From: Marifrigoribacter sp965178585
GTDB taxonomy: Bacteria > Bacteroidota > Bacteroidia > Flavobacteriales > Flavobacteriaceae
Length of the DNA stretch: 64,000 nt
Assembly: GCA_965178585.1 (NCBI GenBank)
Contig: OZ238267.1
Coordinates: 2,418,001 to 2,482,000, forward strand
Reading direction: 5' to 3'
Positions within the stretch are counted from its first letter, which is position 1. The number at the start of each line of letters is the position of its first letter. The notes beneath the pieces were generated by a model that was not told where the DNA came from, searched no databases, and was given only the letters and a program-made list of their open reading frames with translations. The position numbers and the translations under genes are program-made. Below are positions 9,413 through 18,450 of the stretch, piece by piece.

Positions 9413-9865
9413 ATGAAAAAAGCAGTATTTCCAGGTTCGTTTGACCCAATCACTTTAGGGCATATTGATATTATAAAAAGAGGTCTTATTCTTTTTGATG
9501 AAATTATAATAGCTATTGGTGTTAATGCAGATAAGAAGTATATGTTTTCATTGGAAGACAGAAAAATTCAAATAGAAGAAGCATTTAAAAACGAATCGCG
9601 TGTTAAAGTAACAACCTATACTGGGTTAACTGTAGATTATTGTAAAACCATAAATGCTAAATTTATTCTTCGAGGATTAAGGAATTCTACAGATTTTACT
9701 TATGAACAATCTATCGCTCAAACCAACGCTACTTTAGCAGAAATTGAAAGTGTTTTTTTAGTTTGCACTCCTAAAGTTTCTAATATATCTTCTTCTATTG
9801 TAAGAGATGTTATAAGAAATGGAGGCGATTACAGGAGTTTGGTCCCAAGAAGTGTATTATTATAA
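9413..9865 (+). CDS. coaD: Phosphopantetheine adenylyltransferase
   Basis: A 150-residue enzyme that transfers AMP from ATP to 4'-phosphopantetheine, the penultimate step of coenzyme A synthesis. The nucleotidyltransferase motif PGSFDPITLGHIDII is at the N-terminus, with RGLRNSTDF and the late motif SSSIVRDVIRNGG also present. The length is typical. It lies 18 bp after ddl on the same strand. Its end is 10 bp from the stop of the convergent HTTM gene, with no clear hairpin between them. Confidence 0.96.
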   Translation: MKKAVFPGSFDPITLGHIDIIKRGLILFDEIIIAIGVNADKKYMFSLEDRKIQIEEAFKNESRVKVTTYTGLTVDYCKTINAKFILRGLRNSTDFTYEQSIAQTNATLAEIESVFLVCTPKVSNISSSIVRDVIRNGGDYRSLVPRSVLL

Positions 9866-9875
9866 TAAAAAATGA

Positions 9876-11309
9876 TTATTTATTTTTAATAAGTGGCATA
9901 ATCCATTCATTATTTGCAAAAGGACTTTCACTTAATTTTACTAAATCTGCTTCTGTTGATATCAAATTTTGAGTATCGAACCCATTAAACTTAACTTTTA
10001 AATCCACAGTTATTTTTGGGTCCAAAATATTATATTTTTTTTCAATTAAGGGCTGTAAATATTTTGCTAAATGAATAATATTATAGGGATCTTCTGCAAT
10101 ATGTGTCATTTGATTTTTTGATAAAAAAGAAGCTACCGTTATATCACCACTAGCATTATTACCTCTATCAATTAAAGTCATATTAAATTCTGTAATTTCT
10201 TTAGACTGCATTTTCATTCGCCAAGCAAAACGCGACCCTAATCCAGTCCATTCTGGATTATTAGTTAATAAAAAATGTCTAAAAGGAAAAATTAAATGAA
10301 ATAGTATAAAAACACCAATGCAAATCGTTGTTATTTTCCTACTTTTTGTCCAAGCTATATTTTGATTTAAAAAGTTTAAGCTATTAGAATGTTTACTTAC
10401 TAATTCCTTTTTCTTTCTTTTTTTATCTAATTTAAGTTCTCGCTTACTTAATTTTTTCGTTGGCCTTTTAGGCATTAAATCACTAATAAACTCACCAACT
10501 TTTGAGGAATCAAAAAACAGAATTGTAGAACATATCATTAATAAAGGAAAGATTCCTATATCATTAAATAATAAATTGCTGTTTGTTAGATTGAAAATCA
10601 ATAAAAGAATAATGCCATATTTTCTAGTTTTTTTATTTAATAATAAAAAGACAATTATCAAATCATATATCAACCCCCCATATTTTATTAAAAAAATAAA
10701 AATATTTTCTGGCAATAGATTATATAACACACTCCCATTAGTTTGATTATAAATAACTTTAGCCAAATCAGTATTTAACCAATTAAAAGAAAGTTTTGCA
10801 ATACCTCCAAAAAAATATGGTAAGGATATTAAAAAAATCAAAATATATTGATTCCAAGCTGGAATTACATTTTTTATAATTTGCTTAGATCTTTTGTATC
10901 GTATACTGTAATTTGTATCCGCATTTAAGAAAATCATTACAAAAGCAATTAAAGAAAATAAATATATGTGATTATTATAAAGTGTCTTATCTATAAATGA
11001 AAAGTAAGAAAACCCAATAAAAAAGAATATGACAGCATAACGATACCAAAGTCCTAGTGTAATTAATACCGTTGAAATTAATAATAAAAAATGAATTACT
11101 TTAAGTATCTCAATTGGTAATGGTTGCAAAAACTCAAACCCCCGATAAGGAAACAACACCTCTGGTCCTGCCATAAATTGATAGGTGTAATCCAAATCAT
11201 AATAATACATCATTTGGTAAAACATAAAACATCCAAAAACTATTCTGTAGATGTTCACTACTGAAGGATTAATAGGCTTAAATAAAAAATGTAATAATTT
11301 AGTAAGCAT
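9876..11309 (-). CDS. HTTM (vitamin K-dependent gamma-carboxylase-like) membrane protein
   Basis: A 477-residue multi-pass membrane protein of the HTTM family, related to the membrane domain of vitamin K-dependent gamma-carboxylase. The N-terminal signature PINPSVVNIYRIVFGCFMFY and several hydrophobic helices run to about residue 270. A strongly basic loop (KKLSKRELKLDKKRKKKE, about 285-305) precedes one more helix and a soluble tail. The substrate in bacteria is unknown. I chose the ATG at 11307-11309; a longer frame would need a TTG at 11336. A TATATTTG -7-like element at 11348-11355 suits the ATG better. Confidence 0.85.
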   Translation of the reverse strand: MLTKLLHFLFKPINPSVVNIYRIVFGCFMFYQMMYYYDLDYTYQFMAGPEVLFPYRGFEFLQPLPIEILKVIHFLLLISTVLITLGLWYRYAVIFFFIGFSYFSFIDKTLYNNHIYLFSLIAFVMIFLNADTNYSIRYKRSKQIIKNVIPAWNQYILIFLISLPYFFGGIAKLSFNWLNTDLAKVIYNQTNGSVLYNLLPENIFIFLIKYGGLIYDLIIVFLLLNKKTRKYGIILLLIFNLTNSNLLFNDIGIFPLLMICSTILFFDSSKVGEFISDLMPKRPTKKLSKRELKLDKKRKKKELVSKHSNSLNFLNQNIAWTKSRKITTICIGVFILFHLIFPFRHFLLTNNPEWTGLGSRFAWRMKMQSKEITEFNMTLIDRGNNASGDITVASFLSKNQMTHIAEDPYNIIHLAKYLQPLIEKKYNILDPKITVDLKVKFNGFDTQNLISTEADLVKLSESPFANNEWIMPLIKNK

Positions 11310-11390
11310 GGAAAGTTTTATCTTAAAAATAATCAAAGGTAAAAATCCAAATATACATTTTATTTAATAATCTATTTTTCGAGAATTATT

Positions 11391-11428
11391 TTAAATAAAA
11401 AACTCCTTTAGGTTATCCTAAAGGAGTT
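11391..11428 (-). terminator. Terminator of rpsT
   Basis: A perfect 12-bp stem AACTCCTTTAGG / CCTAAAGGAGTT with a 4-nt loop (11401-11428) is followed on the minus strand by a T-rich run. It lies just after the rpsT stop codon. Confidence 0.85.
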
Positions 11429-11455
11429 CAATAATTTAATAAGAAAAAATAGGCT

Positions 11456-11707
11456 CTACAAAGAAGCTAAATGCTTAGTCATATTAGACTTTAAGTTAGA
11501 AGCTTTGTTATTATGAATAACATTGTTTTTAGCTAACTTGTCTATCATAGAAATCACACCAGAATACATTTTCTCTGCTTCCTTCTTATTTGAAGTTTCA
11601 ACAAATTTCTTCATTGCGTTACGAGTCGTTTTATGTTGGTGACGGTTACGTAAACGTTTAACTTCGCTATTTCTAATTCTCTTTAATGCTGACTTATGAT
11701 TCGCCAT
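11456..11707 (-). CDS. rpsT: 30S ribosomal protein S20
   Basis: An 83-residue, highly basic protein that binds 16S rRNA and helps assemble the 30S subunit. The start MANHKSALKRIRNSEVKR and the late segment VIHNNKASNLKSNMTKHLA are family signatures. It begins 27 nt downstream of tRNA-Glu on the same strand, with no promoter-like sequence between, so it is probably cotranscribed from the tRNA promoter. A strong terminator follows. Confidence 0.96.
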   Translation of the reverse strand: MANHKSALKRIRNSEVKRLRNRHQHKTTRNAMKKFVETSNKKEAEKMYSGVISMIDKLAKNNVIHNNKASNLKSNMTKHLASL

Positions 11708-11734
11708 TGTGTTGTTTTTAATTCTTATTTTTTG

Positions 11735-11806
11735 TAGTCCGTAGGGGAATCGAACCCCTGTTACCAGGATGAAAACCTGGCGTCCTAACCCCTAGACGAA
11801 CGGACC
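11735..11806 (-). tRNA. tRNA-Glu (anticodon TTC)
   Basis: On the minus strand the sequence folds as a cloverleaf: acceptor GGTCCGT / ACGGACT, anticodon stem CCAGG / CCTGG around loop TTTTCAT (anticodon TTC), and T-arm with GGTTCGATTCC. The 3' CCA is not encoded. A consensus promoter lies about 22 bp upstream, and rpsT follows on the same strand. Confidence 0.96.
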
Positions 11807-11827
11807 ATTTATTTTTAAATGCGGATG

Positions 11828-11857
11828 CAAAAATACAACTATTTTTCAATGCTGCAA
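11828..11857 (-). promoter_or_regulatory. Consensus promoter of tRNA-Glu/rpsT
   Basis: On the minus strand TTG (11855-11857), a 19-bp spacer and TATTTTTG (11828-11835) fit the TTG-N19-TAnnTTTG consensus exactly. The tRNA 5' end is 22 bp downstream. Confidence 0.75.
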
Positions 11858-11884
11858 GCGCAAGTAATATTTTTTTGAAAAAAT

Positions 11885-13357
11885 TTAATAAGCCTTTGCA
11901 AAAAGTACTTTTTTATTAGATAGTTTCCCTGTTACCATACATTTTCCTTCTTCTTCTCTTGCATCTAAAGGAATACATCTAATTGTTGCTTTAGTTTCAT
12001 TTTTTATACGCTCTTCAGTTTCAACAGTACCATCCCAATGAGCTAACACAAATCCTCCTTTTGTATCTAAGACTTCTTTAAACTCATCATAATTACTTAC
12101 TTCAGTTGTATTTTCAGTTCTATAATTCGCTGCCTTATTATATAAGTTTTTTTGGATTTCATCCATTAAATCAACTACAACAGAAACTACATCGTCCCTA
12201 GAAATAGATTCCTTTGTTAATGTATCTCTTCTTGCAAGTTCCAAAGTTCCATTTTCAACATCACGAGGCCCAATAGCTAATCTTACTGGCACTCCTTTTA
12301 ACTCATACTCATTAAATTTCCAGCCTGGCTTAAAAGTATCTCTATTGTCAAATTTAACACGAATACCTTTGGATCTCAATTCTTTCATTACTTCTTTAGC
12401 AACATCACTAACAGCATCAAATTGCTCGTCACTTCTATAAATAGGAACAATCACTACTTGATCTGGAGCCAGTTTTGGAGGTAAAACCAATCCTTTATCG
12501 TCACTATGCGTCATAATTAATGCTCCCATTAACCTTGTAGAAACTCCCCAAGAAGTTGCCCAAACAAAATCCTGTTTTCCATCCTTAGCTGTAAACTTAA
12601 CATCAAATGCTTTTGCAAAATTCTGACCTAAAAAATGAGAAGTTCCAGCCTGTAAAGCCTTACCATCTTGCATTAAAGCCTCTATACAATAAGTTTCTTC
12701 AGCACCAGCAAATCGTTCACTTTCAGTTTTTAAACCTTTAATAACTGGTACCGCCATAAACTCTTCAACAAAATCGGCATATACATTTACCATTTGTTCC
12801 GTTTCTTCAATTGCTTCTTGCTTTGTAGCATGTGCCGTATGACCTTCTTGCCATAAAAATTCAGCAGTACGTAAAAACAACCTGGTTCTCATTTCCCAAC
12901 GAACAACATTAGCCCATTGATTAATTAATAAAGGTAAATCTCTGTAGGATTGAATCCATTTTCTATAGGTATCCCAAATTATAGTTTCAGAAGTTGGTCG
13001 TACTATTAATTCTTCTTCTAATTTAGCATCAGGATCAACAACAACCCCTCCTTTTCCGTCTTCTTTTAATCTATAATGGGTTACAACTGCACACTCTTTA
13101 GCAAAACCATCTACATGACTTGCTTCTTTACTAAAGTAAGATTTTGGTATAAATAATGGAAAATAAGCATTCTGATGTCCTGTTTCTTTAAACATTCTAT
13201 CTAGTTCAGCTTGCATTTTTTCCCAAATAGAAAAACCATAAGGTTTAATAACCATACAGCCTCTCACTCCAGAATTCTCTGCTAGATCTGCATTGATAAC
13301 CAGTTCGTTATACCATTTTGAGTAATCTTCCGTTCTTTTTGTTAGATTTTTAGCCAT
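11885..13357 (-). CDS. proS: Prolyl-tRNA synthetase (short, archaeal/eukaryal-type)
   Basis: A 490-residue class II synthetase that charges tRNA-Pro. The family features are the start RTEDYSKWYNELVINADLA, motif RPTSETIIWDTYRKW near residue 120, the motif-2 area RLFLRTAEFLWQEGHTAH and the late active-site segment GTSHFLGQNFAKAF. The protein lacks the internal editing domain of the long bacterial type and ends in KVLFAKAY, as expected of the short type usual in Bacteroidota. It is divergent from the lipoprotein gene at 13461, about 100 bp away. Confidence 0.96.
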   Translation of the reverse strand: MAKNLTKRTEDYSKWYNELVINADLAENSGVRGCMVIKPYGFSIWEKMQAELDRMFKETGHQNAYFPLFIPKSYFSKEASHVDGFAKECAVVTHYRLKEDGKGGVVVDPDAKLEEELIVRPTSETIIWDTYRKWIQSYRDLPLLINQWANVVRWEMRTRLFLRTAEFLWQEGHTAHATKQEAIEETEQMVNVYADFVEEFMAVPVIKGLKTESERFAGAEETYCIEALMQDGKALQAGTSHFLGQNFAKAFDVKFTAKDGKQDFVWATSWGVSTRLMGALIMTHSDDKGLVLPPKLAPDQVVIVPIYRSDEQFDAVSDVAKEVMKELRSKGIRVKFDNRDTFKPGWKFNEYELKGVPVRLAIGPRDVENGTLELARRDTLTKESISRDDVVSVVVDLMDEIQKNLYNKAANYRTENTTEVSNYDEFKEVLDTKGGFVLAHWDGTVETEERIKNETKATIRCIPLDAREEEGKCMVTGKLSNKKVLFAKAY

Positions 13358-13460
13358 AGCATTGGGTTTGGCACAAATATTGTATTTATTGTTAAAAATG
13401 TTTTAGTTCTCGGCAAAACTAACTAAATTTATAATGTCCAACAATTAAATTGCTATTGTT

Positions 13461-14501
13461 ATGAAAACCTTTATTCTTTCTTTTAAAAACTTCAAACCTT
13501 TATTACTTATCGGGTTTGTTTCTATATTAATATCTTCTTGTGGATCACATAATAACAATGATTATGATGAAGCAGATGGAATCTATTCTTCAAACCAAAC
13601 AAAAGTTGTAAATGAAGAAACCACAGCCGAAGAAGATAAAAACAATTATTACAAACAATATTTTAAAACTAAGGAATTAACCTATCAAGATGTTCCAGAA
13701 GACGATGCTATTTTAACAGATGTAGAAGCTTATCATACTACAGAAACTCTGGATGAAGATGGATATGTTGTTACCGAACAAAGTGAATACGGCAACGAAT
13801 ACAATGAAGGTAATGGAGCCTGGGGAACTAATGCTACTGAAGTTTCTATAAATGTATACGGTGGTTATGGCTACGCTCCTTATTACGGTGGATGGGGTAT
13901 AGGATTTGGATGGGGATACCCTTACTATGGTTATGGATGGGGTTATCCTTATTATGGCTACGGATGGGGATATTGTTATCCCTACTATAGATATGGTTAT
14001 GGTGGATATTATGGCTACGGAGGGTATTATGGAGGTGGATACTATGGAGGTGGATATGGCTATGCATATAATAGAGGGAGAAGAAACTCAGATTATTTAG
14101 CCGCAAGATCATCCTCAAGAGGAGCAAGTAACAGCTATTCTAGAAGAGGACGTACATCAACTGAAACTAGTTCAAGAAGAGGTTACACAAGTAGTTTTGG
14201 AACTACAAATTCAAGAAGGGGTGGTTCATATTCTAACGCAGAGTCTACTAGAAGATCTGGATCTAACAATAGTAGTACAGTAAGACGATCAACAAGACCA
14301 AGTTATCAAGGAAATACTTCAGCAAAAAGAAGCACAACTCGAAGATCAAACAACGCAACAAGACCAAGCTCTAACTCACGCCCTAGCAGCTCTTACCGAG
14401 GCTCAAGTAGTGGATCTCGAGGAGGAAGCAGTTATGGAGGAGGTTCTCGTGGCGGCAGTGGAAGTTCTCGTGGTGGAGGCGGAAGACGAGGTGGTCAATA
14501 A
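13461..14501 (+). CDS. Gly/Tyr- and Arg/Ser/Gly-rich lipoprotein
   Basis: A 346-residue predicted lipoprotein: a basic N-terminus, a hydrophobic stretch and lipobox ISSC with the acylated Cys at 27. Residues about 28-125 are acidic. Residues about 130-205 are a dense Gly/Tyr/Trp array (units such as GYPYYGYGWG). Residues about 206-346 are Arg/Ser/Gly/Thr-rich and end in RGG-like repeats (GGSGSSRGGGGRRGGQ). The charge switch from acidic to strongly basic suggests self-association or binding to an acidic polymer; this is inference. It ends 40 bp before a FadL-like outer-membrane gene on the same strand. No enzymatic domain is seen. Confidence 0.85.
   Translation: MKTFILSFKNFKPLLLIGFVSILISSCGSHNNNDYDEADGIYSSNQTKVVNEETTAEEDKNNYYKQYFKTKELTYQDVPEDDAILTDVEAYHTTETLDEDGYVVTEQSEYGNEYNEGNGAWGTNATEVSINVYGGYGYAPYYGGWGIGFGWGYPYYGYGWGYPYYGYGWGYCYPYYRYGYGGYYGYGGYYGGGYYGGGYGYAYNRGRRNSDYLAARSSSRGASNSYSRRGRTSTETSSRRGYTSSFGTTNSRRGGSYSNAESTRRSGSNNSSTVRRSTRPSYQGNTSAKRSTTRRSNNATRPSSNSRPSSSYRGSSSGSRGGSSYGGGSRGGSGSSRGGGGRRGGQ
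13855..14075 (+). repeat. Gly/Tyr-rich low-complexity coding repeat
   Basis: A run of imperfect short repeats, with units such as GGTTATGGATGGGG and TATTATGG, encodes alternating Gly, Tyr, Trp and Pro inside the lipoprotein gene. Spurious open frames on both strands here come from the repeated composition. Confidence 0.7.
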
Positions 14502-14541
14502 ACACTATTTCTAATTAGTTTTTAATTACTAGGATATTATT

Positions 14542-16065
14542 ATGAAAAGATTTTTTTTCTTATTTATAACACTCATTTCTTATTCAAATTTTAGTGCACA
14601 AAATATAAATGATGCTCTTAGGTATTCAACAGAAACTTTAAGTGGTACGGCACGTTTTGATGCTTTAAGCGGAGCTTTTGGAGCTTTAGGGGCAGACATC
14701 TCATCAATTGCTATTAATCCTGCAGGAAGTGCGATCTTTATGAAAAGTTCTGGATCTGCAACAATTTCAGTTGTAGACAAAAAAAATAAATCTAATTATT
14801 TTGGAACAAATACCGAAGCATCTTATACCAACTTAAAATTTAATCAAGCTGGTTTTGTTTTTGCTTCTAATAATCGCAATCAAGGATCAGCCTTTAACAA
14901 ATTCTCAGTAGGGTTTAATTATTTGTCTACTAATAATTTTGATGATGATGTTTTCATAGCAGGAACTGGCAATACATCAATTGCTGAGTTTTTTATTGCA
15001 CAAGCTAATGGAGTTCCCTTAGATCTATTACAATTACAAGGAAACGAAACTATTTCTAGTTTATACGCATATTTAGGAGTTAATGAAGGTGTGTCTGCTC
15101 AAAATGCTTTTTTGGGATATCAAGGATATATTATTGACCCTGTTGATCCAGAAAACCCAGAAAACACACAATATTATTCAAATATAGCCCCAGGAAATTT
15201 TAATCAAAACTATTATTATAGCTCTGGTGGTTATAGTGGAAAATATACTTTTAATTTCGCTACAGAAATCAATCATAGATTTTCTATAGGTATCAACTTA
15301 AATAGTAATAATTTTAATTATAGACAAAGTACTTTTTTAAACGAAACCAACTTCAATCAGGGAAGTTCAGTGAATTACGTCGGTTTTGAAAATAACTTAT
15401 ACGCATATGGAGGTGGCTTTTCGGGTCAAATAGGCACCATAGCTAAAGTAACCAACTCTTTAAGACTAGGTTTCACTTATGACACTCCTATTTGGTATAA
15501 TATTTATGAAGAAACGACTCAATACTTAGAATCTTCAAGAGAAGTAGATGGAGTTATTTACAACGAATACATAAACCCACAAATAGTTAATGTTTTTCAA
15601 AAGTATCAATTAACTACTCCATGGAAAATAGCAGCTAGTGGAGCTTATATTATCGGAAAACGAGGATTGATAAGCGTTGATTATTCTTATAAAGATTACG
15701 CTAAAACTAGATTTAGTTCATCATACGATCCTTATTTTTCTGATCAAAATGAAATTATTAAAAATGAATTAAAAGGTTCATCTGCAATTAAAATTGGTGG
15801 AGAATACCGAATTAAAAGTTTCAGTCTTAGAGGCGGATATCAATTTGAAGAAAGTCCATACAAAAACAATGTATCTAGAGGAGATGTAAACGGTTTTTCT
15901 GGAGGATTTGGACTTTATTTAGGCAGTTATAGTCTAGACTTTTCATATTCAAGAATTCAACAAAAAGGAGAGCTTCAGCTTTATGATGTTGGACTGACAG
16001 ATACTGCTTCCTTAGAAAATATTAGAAACAATTTTGTATTTACCGTTATCTATGAAATTTATTAA
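14542..16065 (+). CDS. OmpP1/FadL-family outer-membrane beta-barrel protein
   Basis: A 507-residue outer-membrane protein with a signal peptide (about 1-19, ending SNFSAQ). Next comes the conserved FadL/PorV-like segment GTARFDALSGAFGALGADIS, followed by ...INPAGSA. Many alternating aromatic/polar beta strands follow, and the C-terminus (FVFTVIYEIY) ends in an aromatic residue as barrels do. FadL proteins carry hydrophobic molecules across the outer membrane; the substrate here is unknown. The gene is 40 bp downstream of the Gly/Tyr-rich lipoprotein and probably in its operon. It ends 5 bp before a 50-bp palindrome shared with the convergent neighbour. Confidence 0.88.
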   Translation: MKRFFFLFITLISYSNFSAQNINDALRYSTETLSGTARFDALSGAFGALGADISSIAINPAGSAIFMKSSGSATISVVDKKNKSNYFGTNTEASYTNLKFNQAGFVFASNNRNQGSAFNKFSVGFNYLSTNNFDDDVFIAGTGNTSIAEFFIAQANGVPLDLLQLQGNETISSLYAYLGVNEGVSAQNAFLGYQGYIIDPVDPENPENTQYYSNIAPGNFNQNYYYSSGGYSGKYTFNFATEINHRFSIGINLNSNNFNYRQSTFLNETNFNQGSSVNYVGFENNLYAYGGGFSGQIGTIAKVTNSLRLGFTYDTPIWYNIYEETTQYLESSREVDGVIYNEYINPQIVNVFQKYQLTTPWKIAASGAYIIGKRGLISVDYSYKDYAKTRFSSSYDPYFSDQNEIIKNELKGSSAIKIGGEYRIKSFSLRGGYQFEESPYKNNVSRGDVNGFSGGFGLYLGSYSLDFSYSRIQQKGELQLYDVGLTDTASLENIRNNFVFTVIYEIY

Positions 16066-16070
16066 TTCCA

Positions 16071-16120
16071 AATAACAAAATAATATTCTAACAAATTTGT
16101 TAGAATATTATTTTGTTATT
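16071..16120. terminator. Perfect 50-bp palindrome, likely bidirectional terminator
   Basis: Two 25-base arms are exact reverse complements with no spacer (centre 16095/16096; arm AATAACAAAATAATATTCTA plus ACAAA). The palindrome begins 5 bp after the stop of the FadL-like gene and runs into the stop codon of the convergent gene at 16119. A/T-rich tails on both sides would allow termination in either direction. Confidence 0.75.
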
Positions 16121-17045
16121 ATTTTCTAGATACTTTTTTAGTAATTGATCCAGCAGAAGTTTCAATATTTAATAAATAAACTCCAGTAGATAAACTAGAA
16201 ATATTTATTTGACTACTGTTTCCTTTAGCAACAACATTCCCTAAAACATCATATAATTCAGTAGAAATAACTTCTACGCTTGAAGGTGCATTAATATTAA
16301 TTACATCAGAAGAAGGATTAGGATAAATTGATAATTGAGATAATACATTATCGTTTACAGATAAAGCATCGCACACAGCGCCAAAATAAAAATTACCAAT
16401 TAACTCACCACTATCTTGTTCTCCTTGAACTTCGATTCTAGAAATAGGCTCATCAGCAATTAAACCAAAAAACACTTGAATTCCTACTGGAACATCAATT
16501 GTTAATGTTTCAATTAAATCTCCACTTTCACCAAAAACTCTAACATCAGTCATTGGAGCACTATTTTCCCAAATATCCATAGCTACAGCATAAACATTAG
16601 GAGTAAAATCAACAACTGTAAATTCTGCAAAAGTTATAGCTCCAGCTAAAGGATCTGTATTTCCAATTGCGCCAGCAGGAATACTTACCGTATTAGTAGC
16701 ATTTGAAGCTGAAATTACAAATCCAACTTCCAATTCTCCTGCAGCATAACATCCATCCCCGGCGTTACTCATCGTAGAACCACAATCTGTTATATCACTT
16801 GGACCTCCAATAAAATCTTCAAATGATAAAGTTGGATCTGAACAGTTAGCAGTTACTGCATTTTCAAAAAGTGGCAAAGCTACATACGTATCAATAATAC
16901 CTTGACTACCGTTATTAATTATTGTTACTGTTTGCCCAGTATTTTCATTCGATTGGTTTTGATTAGATAATTCTGAATAAGATTGAGGCTATTGTGCAAA
17001 CAATAAACCGCCAATAAAAAATGATAATAAAGTAATTTTTTTCAT
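16119..17045 (-). pseudogene. T9SS type-A cargo gene interrupted by an amber codon after its signal peptide
   Basis: Reading from the ATG at 17045 gives an 18-residue signal peptide, MKKITLLSFFIGGLLFAQ, then an in-frame TAG (16989-16991). The same frame then runs on for about 290 more residues without a stop. The rest is a small secreted protein ending in a complete type-A sorting domain (SQLSIYPNPSSDVININ to KKVSRK). A single CAG-to-TAG change would explain it. After the stop there is no ATG for more than 200 codons, only a TTG at 16877, which would give a 252-residue product with no export signal. It is either a recent pseudogene or a sequencing error. It follows the DUF192 gene by 43 bp. 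Confidence 0.8.
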
Positions 17046-17088
17046 GTTGTAAAAGTTTAAATTAGTTAATAATACGCAATATATAAAA

Positions 17089-17574
17089 TTAATTAGCACC
17101 CCACCTCACTATATCACCTTTTTCTACCCCCCAAGAATCTGAAAGGCCACCCTTAATTTCAAGAACATATAACACTGGAACACCTGAAGGCAGTGAAGTA
17201 TTATCTAAGGGTTTTGCATTTTTTTGAATACTAACTATCTCTTTATCACTGTTAATGTAAATTATATCTAATGAAAATTCTGTGTTTTTCATATAGAACG
17301 ATTTAGGCTGTTCTTTATCGAAAACAAATAGCATTGCTTGATTATCTTCCATAGATTTTCTATACATCAAGCCTGTTTGAGTTTCATACTCAGTTTCTGC
17401 TATTTCTATATCCAATATTTTAATTACCGAATCAGATTTACCTTTTAGTAGCTTCAACTCACCTTCCTTCTTAAAGGTGATTTCTTTTGTAATTGATATA
17501 GTATTTTTTTTTGCTTCCTTACAAGATTGAAAAAACAATGAGAAAACTGCTAATACGAGAATTAATTTATTCAT
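17089..17574 (-). CDS. DUF192 lipoprotein
   Basis: A 161-residue predicted lipoprotein (lipobox FQSC, Cys 18) with a DUF192 domain over about residues 50-160. Conserved features are TQTGLMYRKSMEDNQAMLF, SFYMKNTEFSLDIIYI and the closing LEIKGG...GVEKGD. The family's biochemical role is unknown. Its start overlaps the end of lgt by 8 bp, so translation is probably coupled; lgt makes the lipid modification this protein needs, though every lipoprotein needs it. Confidence 0.9.
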   Translation of the reverse strand: MNKLILVLAVFSLFFQSCKEAKKNTISITKEITFKKEGELKLLKGKSDSVIKILDIEIAETEYETQTGLMYRKSMEDNQAMLFVFDKEQPKSFYMKNTEFSLDIIYINSDKEIVSIQKNAKPLDNTSLPSGVPVLYVLEIKGGLSDSWGVEKGDIVRWGAN

Positions 17575-18394
17575 TTAAAACAGGTCTTTTAGCTGATGAA
17601 ATCATTAAATAAACTCCTACTAATATAAAAGGAATACTTAACCATTGCCCTGTGTTTAATATCCATTCAGACCGCTCATCTACTTGAGCTTCTTTCACAA
17701 ATTCAACGAAAAAACGTACAGTCCAAAGTAAAACCAAAAACATACCTAGTAGATACCCCATTTGATTGCTCTTATTGGTTTTCCAATAAATATAATAGAG
17801 TGCAGCAAAAACAAAAATATAACCAAAAGATTCATATAGCTGAGCTGGATGTCTAGGAAAATCCTCTCCTAATTGCTTAAACACAACACCAAAATCACTA
17901 TTAGTTGCTTTACCAATTATTTCTGAGTTAATAAAATTCCCTATTCTAACAAAAATAGCCCCACAAGCAACTGCTATCACAATTCTGTCAAGTACCCAAA
18001 GGATTGGCTTTTTAATAACTTTTTTACTGTAAAAATACATTGCAATAATAATTCCTATAGCTGCTCCGTGACTTGCTAAACCTCTAAATCCTGTAAATTC
18101 AAAACCATTTTTAAAACTGAAAGGAAGGAAGACTGAAAGAAAATCATCTTTTAATAATTCTGGTTGATAAAAAAACACATGACCCAAACGAGCTCCTACT
18201 AAAGTTGCAAGAACAACATAAATAAAAAGGCTATCCATTTTATCATCAGTTTGCCCTTCATTTTTGAATATTTTTTTTGTCAAAAACCAACCAATAGTAA
18301 AAGCAATAACAAACATTAAGCTATAATACCTAATCATAAAAAAACCTAAATCAATTCCTGGAGATGGATCCCAAACAAAACTTAATACTTGCAT
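17567..18394 (-). CDS. lgt: Prolipoprotein diacylglyceryl transferase
   Basis: A 275-residue inner-membrane enzyme that attaches diacylglycerol to the lipobox cysteine of prolipoproteins. About seven hydrophobic helices are visible. Signature segments are FTGFRGLASHGAAIGI, the Lgt motif VRIGNFINSEIIG and FPRHPAQLYES, which contains the essential Arg-His region. The length is normal. It overlaps the DUF192 gene and lies in the minus-strand cluster with yidD, cysS and folE. Confidence 0.96.
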   Translation of the reverse strand: MQVLSFVWDPSPGIDLGFFMIRYYSLMFVIAFTIGWFLTKKIFKNEGQTDDKMDSLFIYVVLATLVGARLGHVFFYQPELLKDDFLSVFLPFSFKNGFEFTGFRGLASHGAAIGIIIAMYFYSKKVIKKPILWVLDRIVIAVACGAIFVRIGNFINSEIIGKATNSDFGVVFKQLGEDFPRHPAQLYESFGYIFVFAALYYIYWKTNKSNQMGYLLGMFLVLLWTVRFFVEFVKEAQVDERSEWILNTGQWLSIPFILVGVYLMISSAKRPVLNE

Positions 18395-18450
18395 AAATTA
18401 TTATATAAAATTATAATTGTAAATATAAGTAAAGCAACATTTACTTAGGT

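Noticed and set aside
13846..14127. Open frames on the opposite strand and in another frame inside the Gly/Tyr-rich gene
   Set aside because: They arise from the repeated codons of the lipoprotein, have odd His/Ile-rich content and no start context.
16989..16991. TAG read through as an amino acid, or stop-codon reassignment
   Set aside because: Other clear genes in the window end in TAG (28937-28939, 51138-51140, 60132-60134), so TAG is a normal stop here.
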